This document shows, one piece after another, positions 6,593-14,622 of a stretch of 20,634 nt of DNA. The stretch covers positions 1-20,634 of the forward strand of contig JBBDWJ010000216.1 of assembly GCA_040902925.1 (NCBI GenBank), given 5' to 3'. Origin of the DNA: JBBDWJ01 sp040902925. GTDB taxonomy: Bacteria > Acidobacteriota > Terriglobia > Bryobacterales > UBA6623. The notes below the pieces were generated by a model, which did no database searches, was not told the origin of the DNA, and was given only the letters and a program-made list of their open reading frames with translations. Position 1 is the stretch's first letter. The number at the start of each line of letters is the position of its first letter. The translations under genes and the position numbers were made by a program.

Positions 6593-6937
6593 ATGGCACA
6601 GACGAAACAAGGGCGGTGGGTTACCGAATCGGGTCAGAGCACGTCGAGCACGCTCAAGCTGATTACCGAGACGTTGGTGGGGCTCTATACTCCGGCGGCG
6701 CTTGACGCAGTGAAGCTGAAGTTTCAGGCGAGCCACGACGGGCAGAACTTCGTGGATATCGTTTTGGAGGGCGCCGCGCTCACAGTGGCCGTCGCCGTCA
6801 ATCAGTATCTTCCGCTTGACGCGGCGAAGCTGCTGGGGGCGGCGTACGTGCGGGCCGTGCATCTGAATTCAGGCGGTTCGGCGGTGAATGAGTCGGCGGA
6901 GCGCGTGCTTCGCCCGGTGTTTCGGACGTTTGAGTGA
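6593..6937 (+). CDS. Small beta-rich phage structural protein
   Basis: This 114-aa protein has alternating strands (TSSTLKLITETLVGLYTPAA; VKLKFQASHDGQNFVDIVLE; ALTVAVAVNQYLPLD) and looks like a single beta-sandwich domain. The phrase 'LKFQASHDGQNFVDI' is of the kind seen in phage discoidin/jelly-roll-like proteins that carry a 'data-like' repeat, but I cannot name the family. SD AGGGAG (6581-6586) precedes ATG 6593, and its stop overlaps the next start as GTGA. It probably belongs to the adsorption module. Confidence 0.65.
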   Translation: MAQTKQGRWVTESGQSTSSTLKLITETLVGLYTPAALDAVKLKFQASHDGQNFVDIVLEGAALTVAVAVNQYLPLDAAKLLGAAYVRAVHLNSGGSAVNESAERVLRPVFRTFE

Positions 6938-7665
6938 GCATCATGTCGATTCTGTTGTTACGGCAGGGCGGAATCCCGATCGTGCAGCCGGGGCTCGTGG
7001 TCTTCTACCGGTTCGATGAAGGCTCGGGGCAAACGCTGACGGACCGATCGGGCAATGGCTATCACGGGACGCTTGGTTCGACGGCGGGGGCGGATACGAA
7101 CGATCCGTCGTGGGTAGCCGGAGGCTTGGGCTTTGCAACCGACGACTATGTGTCGACGGTGAGTGATGCAGCGACGCGCCCCAACGCCTGGACAGTTTGC
7201 ACGGCGGTGAAGTTCGATGCCGCGGTTGCGGACCAACCGTTGGTGGCTTGGGCGGCGATCGGGACCGCCCGGCCCGGCGTTTATCTTTCGTTTTTGGGCT
7301 CCCCGTACCGGCCGATTATTTATCAGGGCGATTCGAATTTCCGTTACTTCAAGTCGAATGACCCGGTGAACTTGCAGAACAACGGGTGGCATTTTCTCGT
7401 GTATCGATCGCCCGGGACGGGGACGACTGACATCGCGAATTCGTCTTTGCGGGCTGACGGCGTTCAGCAAGTGGTGGACTCGACGACCAACAGCGCAGCC
7501 GGGATCAGCAAGACGGAGTTCCGGCTGAGCGGACTTGGCAACAAGTACCTCAGCGCAACGGTGGCGCTGTTTTCGATGCACAACCGCGTGCTGAGTGACG
7601 CGGAGGCAGACCAGATGCGTCAGTTCGCCAAGGCAACGCTTGTTGGACGTGTGACGCTGCCGTGA
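6934..7665 (+). CDS. LamG/concanavalin A-like domain tail protein
   Basis: This 243-aa protein carries a LamG-type (Laminin_G_3-like) lectin fold. The entry motif VFYRFDEGSGQTLTDRSGNG (residues 24-43) and closing phrase LFSMHNRVLSDAEADQM are characteristic. The fold usually binds glycans or protein surfaces, so a receptor-binding or decoration role is inferred. GTG 6934 overlaps the previous stop by 4 nt (GTGA). ATG 6943 is an alternative start that would lose three residues. Its own stop overlaps the next gene in the same GTGA form. Residues 1-20 (ILLLRQGGIPIVQPG) may anchor it to the particle. Confidence 0.8.
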   Translation: MSIMSILLLRQGGIPIVQPGLVVFYRFDEGSGQTLTDRSGNGYHGTLGSTAGADTNDPSWVAGGLGFATDDYVSTVSDAATRPNAWTVCTAVKFDAAVADQPLVAWAAIGTARPGVYLSFLGSPYRPIIYQGDSNFRYFKSNDPVNLQNNGWHFLVYRSPGTGTTDIANSSLRADGVQQVVDSTTNSAAGISKTEFRLSGLGNKYLSATVALFSMHNRVLSDAEADQMRQFAKATLVGRVTLP

Positions 7666-9233
7666 CGGAGTATTCGGTTCCGTGGTGGGTGTCGCCGGAC
7701 GGCTCTCCGACTGGAAAGGGGACGCGCGAGCAGCCTTGGGATATCGAGACCGCGTTGAGCCATCCTTCGGGCGTCGAGCCCGGGGATGTGATCTGGGTGC
7801 AGGGTGGAGTGTACCGGCCGGTCCGCACGCTTTCGAGCACGCTGGCCGGCTCGGCAGCGAGGCCGATTGTTGTTCGCGTTGAGGCGGGCAGCAGGGCAGT
7901 GCTCGACTTTGTGAACAGCTTGGATCGCGTTTGTCTGCATGTGCAAGGCGCGCATACGTGGTATTGGGGGCTCGAGATTACGAACTCGAGTGTTGCGCGA
8001 TGGAGCGAAGTTGAAGGGACCGAGGGCGATCCGCGGGGGACAGGGATACTTTCCGAGGGCGGGCCGGGGACGAAGTATATCCATCTGCAGATTCACGACG
8101 TGGGGAGCGCGCTGTTTGAGTCGCAGCCGTCGGGGCTGGAGATCTACGGCTGCTTGCTTTTCAACTCTTATTGGGTTGCTCCGGACCGATCGCATGGTCC
8201 GGGTATGTACATCCGGAATCAACCGGGCTGGCCTCGCAAGAGAATCGAGAACAACATCGTGTTCCATCATGGCCGGCAAGGGCTGCAGGGTTTCGGGTCG
8301 GTTCCGTTCGCGAATTTCGATCTTGTGAGGAACATCTGGTTCAACAACGGTATCGGTCCCGAGGGGTTGCATCGCAACCTGATGTTCGGCAACGCCAGCG
8401 ACCAGCATCTAGCGAATGTATTCGAAGGGAATCTGACTTATTTCCCGGTAGGCGGCGGCTCGCATCAGTTCAATATGTTTGGGGGCGATGGCGGGTGTCA
8501 TGGGCTGACGCTACGCGACAACGTGCTTGCCGCGGCGGGACGGATTGCGGTGGGTGTCAACAAAAGCGACGGGGAGCAGCTCACGGGCAACCGGTTTGTG
8601 GGGGCCTTGGAGTTCAGCAGCTTCGACGGCCAACTGCAGTTGACTGGCGAGGCGTTCCGGCTGCGCTTTCCCGAGAACGAGTTTTATGGCGGCGGGCTGG
8701 CGGCTCCCAGCGGCGTGTGGGTATATGTGTCACCTAGCGTGTATCTGCCCGATGCGTGGGAACGCCGCGGCATCGCGCACGTTGCCGTTTATAACTGGGA
8801 CCTCGATGCGTCGGCGCCAGTCGATTTTTCGAGCATTGAGGCCGCCGGAAAGATCGCGGCGGGGACGACTGTGACGGTGCGGCCGGCGCAGAATCTTGAT
8901 GAGCACGTCGAGCGGTTGTTTGATGGTTCACCGATTGAGGTTCCGATGACGAGTTGGACGGCGGCGGCGCCGATTGGGCGTGACCTTAGCCAGGAGCCTC
9001 TACCGCCGAGTTTTCCGGAGTTTGGGGCGTTTGTTTTGGAATGGCCGGTGACGGGTTCGCCGCCGCCTGTGCCCGTGCCTCGCCTGTTGGAGGATCCCGG
9101 GCAGGGGCTTTCGCCCGAGGATGCTCGAATTGTCCGCGACGCTGTCTGGCGCACCAGCGATCCAGACGAGAAGGAGCAATTGCGATTCGAGCGCACGTTT
9201 GCGTGGAGAATGCGGACCTTGGGGCGGGGCTGA
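7662..9233 (+). CDS. Right-handed beta-helix tail spike / putative polysaccharide lyase-like protein
   Basis: This 523-aa protein begins with the signature of chondroitinase-B/PL6-like and related beta-helix proteins: WVSPDGSPTGKGTREQPW (9-26), GDVIWVQGGVYRP (41-53), and an 'AGSAARPIVVRVEAG' turn. Rungs follow, with repeated short strands and Asn (ENNIVFHHGRQGLQG; RNIWFNNG; RDNVLAA), to about residue 390. A C-terminal domain (VAVYNWDLDASAPVDFSSIE) and a charged helical tail complete it. Phage proteins of this shape bind or cut capsule or surface polysaccharide. I cannot identify catalytic residues with confidence, so enzymatic activity is inferred. The GTG start overlaps the LamG stop as GTGA. 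Confidence 0.75.
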   Translation: MTEYSVPWWVSPDGSPTGKGTREQPWDIETALSHPSGVEPGDVIWVQGGVYRPVRTLSSTLAGSAARPIVVRVEAGSRAVLDFVNSLDRVCLHVQGAHTWYWGLEITNSSVARWSEVEGTEGDPRGTGILSEGGPGTKYIHLQIHDVGSALFESQPSGLEIYGCLLFNSYWVAPDRSHGPGMYIRNQPGWPRKRIENNIVFHHGRQGLQGFGSVPFANFDLVRNIWFNNGIGPEGLHRNLMFGNASDQHLANVFEGNLTYFPVGGGSHQFNMFGGDGGCHGLTLRDNVLAAAGRIAVGVNKSDGEQLTGNRFVGALEFSSFDGQLQLTGEAFRLRFPENEFYGGGLAAPSGVWVYVSPSVYLPDAWERRGIAHVAVYNWDLDASAPVDFSSIEAAGKIAAGTTVTVRPAQNLDEHVERLFDGSPIEVPMTSWTAAAPIGRDLSQEPLPPSFPEFGAFVLEWPVTGSPPPVPVPRLLEDPGQGLSPEDARIVRDAVWRTSDPDEKEQLRFERTFAWRMRTLGRG

Positions 9234-9239
9234 AGCGGC

Positions 9240-9458
9240 ATGGCGATCTTGGTGTTTCAGGATCAGGCGATGGCGGACCGCGTCGTTGCGGCGATCGAGA
9301 TCACGGCGAATATCGAGGGCGGGGCAGGGCCGGTGAAGTTCGGCACTCTGGCGCGGCTTGCGGATGGCCGGCTGCTGGCGGCGCATGATTTTCGCGCCGC
9401 GGATTTGGATTGGATTGAGATTTGCGCGGATGAAGCGGGGCTTGAGATTATCCCGTGA
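9240..9458 (+). CDS. Small phage protein of unknown function
   Basis: This is a 72-aa protein, MAILVFQDQAMADRVVAAIE and onward, ending IEICADEAGLEIIP. It starts 6 nt after the spike stop, with purine-rich GGGGCGGGGC upstream. The composition is balanced with predicted beta-alpha-beta character and no signal peptide. Close spacing points to co-translation with the spike, and a spike-associated chaperone or capping peptide is possible but unproven. The 99-nt spacer after it (9459-9557) holds no recognisable feature. Confidence 0.55.
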   Translation: MAILVFQDQAMADRVVAAIEITANIEGGAGPVKFGTLARLADGRLLAAHDFRAADLDWIEICADEAGLEIIP

Positions 9459-9557
9459 CGTTTGGGTTTCGGGATGTGAAGAATTTCCGCCGGGGTTGAT
9501 TCCCTAGGCTGAGCTGCGCGCGCCGACAGGGTTTCCTGTTTCGTTTGTGCTTGGGGC

Positions 9558-9917
9558 ATGAGTGTGTTTCCAAAACTGAAGACTGGCGTCTTGGCACAGT
9601 ATCCGGTGGTCCGGGCGGGGCAGTTTTCGACGGCAGTGAACCGCTTCCTCGACAACTCTGAGCAGAGGTTCCGTGACTATCGGGGTTTGCGCCGGCGTTG
9701 GGTCATCCAACTCTCGCAGTTGGATGAGAGTGAACTGCAGCGGCTGAGCGAGTTCTTTGTGGAGCAGCAGGGGCGATCGGGGCAGTTTGATTTTGAGGAC
9801 CCCTGGACTGGCGGATTAGTTTCGGGCTGCCGGTTTGAGGACGACCAGTTGATAGCCGTCTGGGACGGTGAGTTTGACGGCAGAACAGAAGTGACGATAG
9901 TAGGGCCGGCCACATGA
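9558..9917 (+). CDS. Distal tail / gpM-like protein (copy 1)
   Basis: This 119-aa protein fits the pattern of lambda gpM and other distal tail proteins: FPKLKTGVLAQYPVVR, then FLDNSEQRFRDYRGLRRRW, then a helix SELQRLSEFFVEQQGRSGQF, DFEDPW, and a closing beta strand with Cys (SGCRFEDDQLIAVW). Distal tail proteins form the ring joining the tube to the tip. It is followed in ATGA overlap by a longer paralog that shares most of these positions. There is no clear SD before ATG 9558. The two genes sit immediately upstream of the hub, as in many siphophages and GTAs. Confidence 0.65.
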   Translation: MSVFPKLKTGVLAQYPVVRAGQFSTAVNRFLDNSEQRFRDYRGLRRRWVIQLSQLDESELQRLSEFFVEQQGRSGQFDFEDPWTGGLVSGCRFEDDQLIAVWDGEFDGRTEVTIVGPAT

Positions 9918-10711
9918 TTGTGTTTCCGCAGTTGAGCAGCGGCGCCATGGCGCAGTTTCCATTCCGGCGAAGGACAGGATTTCGCACGCTGGTGAACCAG
10001 TCCGCGGATGGCAGCGAAATACGGGCTTCGGACGTTGAGTTTGCGGAAAGGGGTTGGATGCTTTCGGCAAACGAGCTCAGCGATGCGGAATGGCAGGCCA
10101 TCGAAGATTTATTCGTGCAATCGGAAGGCCGTTTGCAGAGCTTTCTGTTTCTCGAGCCCGCAGCCAACCTGCTGTCGTGGACCGAGCAGCTCGGCGATTC
10201 GGTCTGGAGCAAGGGTGCCGGGATTGCCGTTCTCGGCGGGCAATCCGACCCTCTTGACGGCCTTGGCGCGACACAGATCACGAGTGCGGGGACGGCCGGT
10301 TCGATTTCGCAGGCGCTCGACGCCCCCGCTTCATTCCGTTACGCGGGGAGTGTGTGGGCGCGCTCCGCGCAGGCGGGGGTGCTGCTGCAAGTGGACGACG
10401 GCGGCTCGCAGCAGGTGCAGGCGACCATCGATAGCAGCAATCAGTGGAAGCGCTATTCGGTCGGATACAACCTGGCTTCGACATCGGAGTCCGTGGTGTT
10501 CCGTGTTTTGTTGCCGGCGAGCGCAACCGTCGAGGTCTTTGGGCCGCAACTCGAGGCTCAGGCTTCGCCCTCGGCGTACAAGAAGACGCTGGAACAGGCC
10601 GGTGTATACCCGAACGCGCGATTTGATCAGGACGTGCTTGGGGATGGGCTCATCGGTGTCGGAAGACATTCCGGGGACATTCGCATTTCATGGACACCAT
10701 CGCAAACCTAA
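9914..10711 (+). CDS. Distal tail paralog (copy 2) with carbohydrate-binding-like C-terminus
   Basis: Residues 1-82 of this 265-aa protein repeat the upstream gpM-like pattern: FPQLSSGAMAQFPFRRR, VNQSADGSEIRASD, RGWML, a helix SDAEWQAIEDLFVQSEGR, and FLFLEP. Residues 86-230 switch to a jelly-roll, CBM4/9-like module that begins NLLSWTEQLGDSVWSK and closes VFGPQLEAQASPSAYKK. That module recurs in phage surface proteins and suggests sugar binding. The start shares ATGA with the previous stop. The last 22 nt overlap the next gene. A short third segment (YPNARFDQDVLGDGLIGVGR) ends the protein. Confidence 0.65.
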   Translation: MIVFPQLSSGAMAQFPFRRRTGFRTLVNQSADGSEIRASDVEFAERGWMLSANELSDAEWQAIEDLFVQSEGRLQSFLFLEPAANLLSWTEQLGDSVWSKGAGIAVLGGQSDPLDGLGATQITSAGTAGSISQALDAPASFRYAGSVWARSAQAGVLLQVDDGGSQQVQATIDSSNQWKRYSVGYNLASTSESVVFRVLLPASATVEVFGPQLEAQASPSAYKKTLEQAGVYPNARFDQDVLGDGLIGVGRHSGDIRISWTPSQT

Positions 10712-13700
10712 AGGAACAAGCGGTCACGCAGACGCCGCTATTGCTGTTTGAGGTGACCCTGAGCAACGGGGAAACCGAACGGTGGGCGACGCATGGAGTG
10801 ACAGTGAACTCTGAGGTTTATGGCGCACGGGTTTTACGCCATAACGTTTTTGAGGTACAGGCGGCGAGCGACTATGGCATTGACGCCATACCGAAAATTT
10901 CGCTGACTCTCGCCAACGCCGACTCGCAGCTTTCGCAGATCGAGAGCTCGGTAGGCTTCAAAGGCGCCAAGCTTCAGGCGACGTTTTTGTTCCACGACTT
11001 GCTTGCTGACGAGCCCGCCAGCGAGCAGATGGTGGTTTTCCAGGGGATTCTGAATCCGCCGGAACAGGTCACCGAAGACACCTTGCGTCTGACGGCCGTG
11101 AATCGGATGAGCATGCAGCGGGTGCTGCTTCCTCCGGTACGCGTGCAGCGGCGGTGTCCGTGGACATTTCCTTCCACTCAACAAGAGAGGCAGGAGGCGG
11201 TCAACGGCGGCGCGGACGGCTTTCATTCGCGATTCTACCGGTGCGGCTACTCGGCCGGCGAGCCGGGCGGCGTGGGAAATCTCAACGGAGGCGTGCCGTT
11301 CACGAACTGCAACTTCACGCGATCGGATTGCATCGCGCGGGGCATGTTTGATGTGGACGCTTTGGCCAACCCGACGCGGCGATTCGGCGGGATCGAGTTC
11401 GTGCCGGCGACCGTTCGCGTGCGCAGCCACGGAGTGCGGGAGTTTCGGGACTCCGCCGCAGCCGCCAATGAAGCTCGCTACAACGACTTCATTCCTCTTG
11501 CCTATGGAACGGTCTGGACCGAGCCGCCGGTTGTCTTCGCCCGCAATGACGGCAACCTCACGCGGCTGGAACTGTTGCTTGGATTGAGCAAGGTCAATCA
11601 GGTAGTCAAGGTTCTCATCAACAACATTGAGATTCCGATCGGGATTAGCGGCCGCGACATGACGCGCAGCGGCTGGTGGAACTTCTTTTCCGATGGCGGG
11701 CGCAACGGCGGGTTCAATCTCAATTTCACGCGGCCGGACGGCTCACCGCTGGGCGACCCCTACGGGAGTATGGCCTGCCTCTCGGTGGTTGTTCCGAACC
11801 AGATTCATGGGGGAAGCGACTTGCCGCGCGTCAAGGTTCTGGTTGAGGGGTTGCAACTCGAGACTTTCGACTCTGGCGGCACTTCTCAAGGAACGCAGTT
11901 CACGAACAACCCTGTGTGGTGTCTGCTCGACGTCTTACGGCGGAGCGGCTGGCGTCTCGAAGAGGTTGATCTGCCGAGTTTCGCCGCCGCTGCGGCGTTC
12001 TGCGACGAGACGATAGCGGCGACCGACAACCAGGGGAACGCTATATCGACCAAGCGATTTCAATGCAACTTGGTCGTGCGCGCCCGGCGCACGGCGGCTG
12101 AGGTGATCCGGGGAATCCGCAACACCGGACGGCTGCAATTGACTTATCGCACGAATGGCAAGCTTGCGGTCTACGTGGAGAACACGCTGTCTCTGCAACA
12201 GCCGGATAAGCCGGAGGGTTCCAACGCGCTCGAGATGGTGAACGGTGGCTGGCCCGCTTATGTGTATTCGGACGGCTCCGTGCCCGGGGTCAAATCGGGG
12301 ATTTTGCGGCGGCCGGATGGTTCCGCCGCCTTCCGCATGTGGTCACGGCCGATGGCGGATACGCCGAACCGTTTCTCGGTGGAGTTTGCCGACGCCTTCA
12401 ATGAGTATCAGCAGGACAGTCTGGCGCTCGTCGATGCCGAGGATATCCAGCGCGCGGGTCAAGAGATTAGCGGGAACCTTGTGGCCACCGGGCTCCCCAC
12501 GTTCGACCAGGCCGCCCGCACCTTGAAGTTTTTCCTTGACCGCTCGCTTCGCGGGAACCGCTACATCGAGTTTGAAACCAGCGTCAAAGGATTCGGGCAA
12601 CAAGTTGGCGACATTGTCACCGTCACGTACAACAAAGAGGGATTTCTCGACCAGCCATTCCGAATACTGAAGATTGAACCAGCGGCAAACTACCGCTCGG
12701 TAAAGATCACGGCGCAACTTCACGACGACGCCTGGTACAACGACACCAACGGACAACTGAGCTTGATTCCTCCGACGCGCCGGGAGCCCGAGCCCGAGCT
12801 GACCGTCCCTGATCCGCTTTTCGGCTATGAGTACGACGAGTTCGGATTCGAGCAGTTCACCATAAACGAGTTTCAGTTCGCCGACACAGACGGCACGATC
12901 CTCACTGAAGTAGAAGTGCGCTTCCATCCACCTCGTACCGGGCGATCGCTGGCTTTGTCGGTGCCGATTGTCCACTTGCAGCCGACAATCCAACCCACTG
13001 GCGGCACTCTCGAAGGCGACCAAACACTTTACTATGCGATCACGGCCAACGATAGCAACGGCGATGAGAGCAATCGCTCGTTTGTCGTGCGCGCCAAGAT
13101 CCCTGCCGGGACGTTGACGAATACCGTGCAGCTTACGGGGCTGACCTTTCACCCGGAAGCGGTCAGCTTCAATGTCTATCGCGGCGATCTGCCGACGCGG
13201 CTATTTCAAGTTGCTTCGGCACAGGCATTGTCGGGCACTTTTTCGGATACCGGCCTAACGGCGGCGCTCGAGGGAGCGCCGGACCCGAACTACGATCACG
13301 CGAACTTCTATTGGCGGCTTGAAGACACCGAGGAGCAATTTGCTTCGGTTTTCGATGCGGATTCAGTGGGCAGCAGCGTTCTGACCATGACGCCGAACGC
13401 GCTGCTCGGTCACGCGGTGCGATTGCTGCGCGGCAAGGGCGCAGGGCAGGAGCGCGAGGTCATCAGCAATACCGCCACGACAGTGTTTGTATCCCCAAAC
13501 TGGGAGATCGAGCCTGACGAGAGCACGATATTCGTTGTTTCCGGCAACACCTGGCATTTTTCGGGCCGCGCGAAGACGAGCCCGGCGCGGTTTCAGATCC
13601 CCAATCGGCGCGACCGCGTTCTGCAGATCACGGGCCGCGCAGCGAATGCGCAAAATATCGAGTCCCTCGAGGGGCTCGCGGTTCTCACGCGATGGCGCAT

Positions 13701-14622
13701 TGGAGGCGGGGGCCTGGGAGTCGCAGATCAGGCGGTGCCGCCAGAGCCCTCGTTCGGGGCGGCGGTTCGTGGCGACGGAACACTCGAACTCGGCGTGATT
13801 GGGTTTCCGGTACTAGAAAATACCCAAGGAATTACGACCGGAACGTTTCGCCTCTATGTGCGCGATGAGTTGGCCGGAGTGAGCAGCGTCGTGCTTTCCG
13901 CGGCGATGAACGAAACCGCGACGAGTCTTGCGCTGTCGGAGGCAGGCTCAGCGCAGGCCGGTGATCTCGTTCAGATCGAAAGCGAGATCGTGCGGGTTAG
14001 CGAAGTGCAGTCGGGAGGAACGGTGTATGTCGTCGATCGCGGGCAGTGCGAGAGTCCGGCCGCTTCGCACGCCGCGGCCACACCGCTATACCATCTGCAA
14101 TCTCGAACTATCGTGACGCCGTTTGAGAGATCGTTTTTTGGAACACCCGCCGGCGCGTCGTGGACGCACATCGAATGGATGCCCAGCGTGCGGCTGGCGT
14201 GCGCCGAGTTGTGGGTGACGAACTCGTTTGGGCAAAGCCCGGTGGCAGTAAGCAACTATTCGCAGGTCACCAACCTCGGGCTGCGAACGTTACGTGGCGG
14301 GCAGTTCAGCTTCCAGGTCGAGGGCGGCCTGGCGGTGCTGACGGATGTTGTCCCTAGCGTTTCGGTGCAGGAGCATCTTTCGATTCGAGACATCTACGCT
14401 TCGGTGAAACAGGCGCCCGAGGGGGCCAATCTGGAGATGGGGATTCACCAGGACGGCTCGCTGCTGGCTTCGCTTACGATCGCGGCCGGCGCAACCATCA
14501 GCGCTCCGGTGGAGGGCGCGGAACTGCCTATTTTGCAGTCGCTCTCTAATCTGACCTTGAATATTACCGCGGTGGGGACCAGTTTTCCGGGGCGGGATCT
14601 AACGGTGACGATTCGTGTCTGA
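10690..14622 (+). CDS. Tail tip hub: gpL-like Fe-S domain fused to gpJ-like hub and Fn3-like domains
   Basis: This is a 1310-aa protein. Residues 1-240 match the lambda gpL / DUF2163 plan. A beta domain leads to RRCPWTF, YRCGY, TNCNFTRSDCIARG and RRFGGIEF, with Cys156, Cys185, Cys207 and Cys214 placed like the four Fe-S ligands of gpL. Residues 265-690 look like the gpJ/phage-tail_3 hub: NNPVWCLLDVLRRSGW, CDETI, RTAAEVIRGI, GDIVTVTYNKEGFLDQPFRI. Residues 690-1310 are beta-rich Fn3-like modules (VSFNVYRGDLPTRLFQV) and a C-terminal strand domain. Four Cys near one site suit an iron-sulfur cluster; that is inference. The start overlaps the previous gene by 22 nt, and a GTG start of the next overlaps its end by 8 nt. 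Confidence 0.7.
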   Translation: MDTIANLKEQAVTQTPLLLFEVTLSNGETERWATHGVTVNSEVYGARVLRHNVFEVQAASDYGIDAIPKISLTLANADSQLSQIESSVGFKGAKLQATFLFHDLLADEPASEQMVVFQGILNPPEQVTEDTLRLTAVNRMSMQRVLLPPVRVQRRCPWTFPSTQQERQEAVNGGADGFHSRFYRCGYSAGEPGGVGNLNGGVPFTNCNFTRSDCIARGMFDVDALANPTRRFGGIEFVPATVRVRSHGVREFRDSAAAANEARYNDFIPLAYGTVWTEPPVVFARNDGNLTRLELLLGLSKVNQVVKVLINNIEIPIGISGRDMTRSGWWNFFSDGGRNGGFNLNFTRPDGSPLGDPYGSMACLSVVVPNQIHGGSDLPRVKVLVEGLQLETFDSGGTSQGTQFTNNPVWCLLDVLRRSGWRLEEVDLPSFAAAAAFCDETIAATDNQGNAISTKRFQCNLVVRARRTAAEVIRGIRNTGRLQLTYRTNGKLAVYVENTLSLQQPDKPEGSNALEMVNGGWPAYVYSDGSVPGVKSGILRRPDGSAAFRMWSRPMADTPNRFSVEFADAFNEYQQDSLALVDAEDIQRAGQEISGNLVATGLPTFDQAARTLKFFLDRSLRGNRYIEFETSVKGFGQQVGDIVTVTYNKEGFLDQPFRILKIEPAANYRSVKITAQLHDDAWYNDTNGQLSLIPPTRREPEPELTVPDPLFGYEYDEFGFEQFTINEFQFADTDGTILTEVEVRFHPPRTGRSLALSVPIVHLQPTIQPTGGTLEGDQTLYYAITANDSNGDESNRSFVVRAKIPAGTLTNTVQLTGLTFHPEAVSFNVYRGDLPTRLFQVASAQALSGTFSDTGLTAALEGAPDPNYDHANFYWRLEDTEEQFASVFDADSVGSSVLTMTPNALLGHAVRLLRGKGAGQEREVISNTATTVFVSPNWEIEPDESTIFVVSGNTWHFSGRAKTSPARFQIPNRRDRVLQITGRAANAQNIESLEGLAVLTRWRIGGGGLGVADQAVPPEPSFGAAVRGDGTLELGVIGFPVLENTQGITTGTFRLYVRDELAGVSSVVLSAAMNETATSLALSEAGSAQAGDLVQIESEIVRVSEVQSGGTVYVVDRGQCESPAASHAAATPLYHLQSRTIVTPFERSFFGTPAGASWTHIEWMPSVRLACAELWVTNSFGQSPVAVSNYSQVTNLGLRTLRGGQFSFQVEGGLAVLTDVVPSVSVQEHLSIRDIYASVKQAPEGANLEMGIHQDGSLLASLTIAAGATISAPVEGAELPILQSLSNLTLNITAVGTSFPGRDLTVTIRV

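Noticed and set aside
12343..13152. 269-aa minus-strand ORF inside the hub gene
   Set aside because: Antisense to a clear hub frame, with shadow-like composition.
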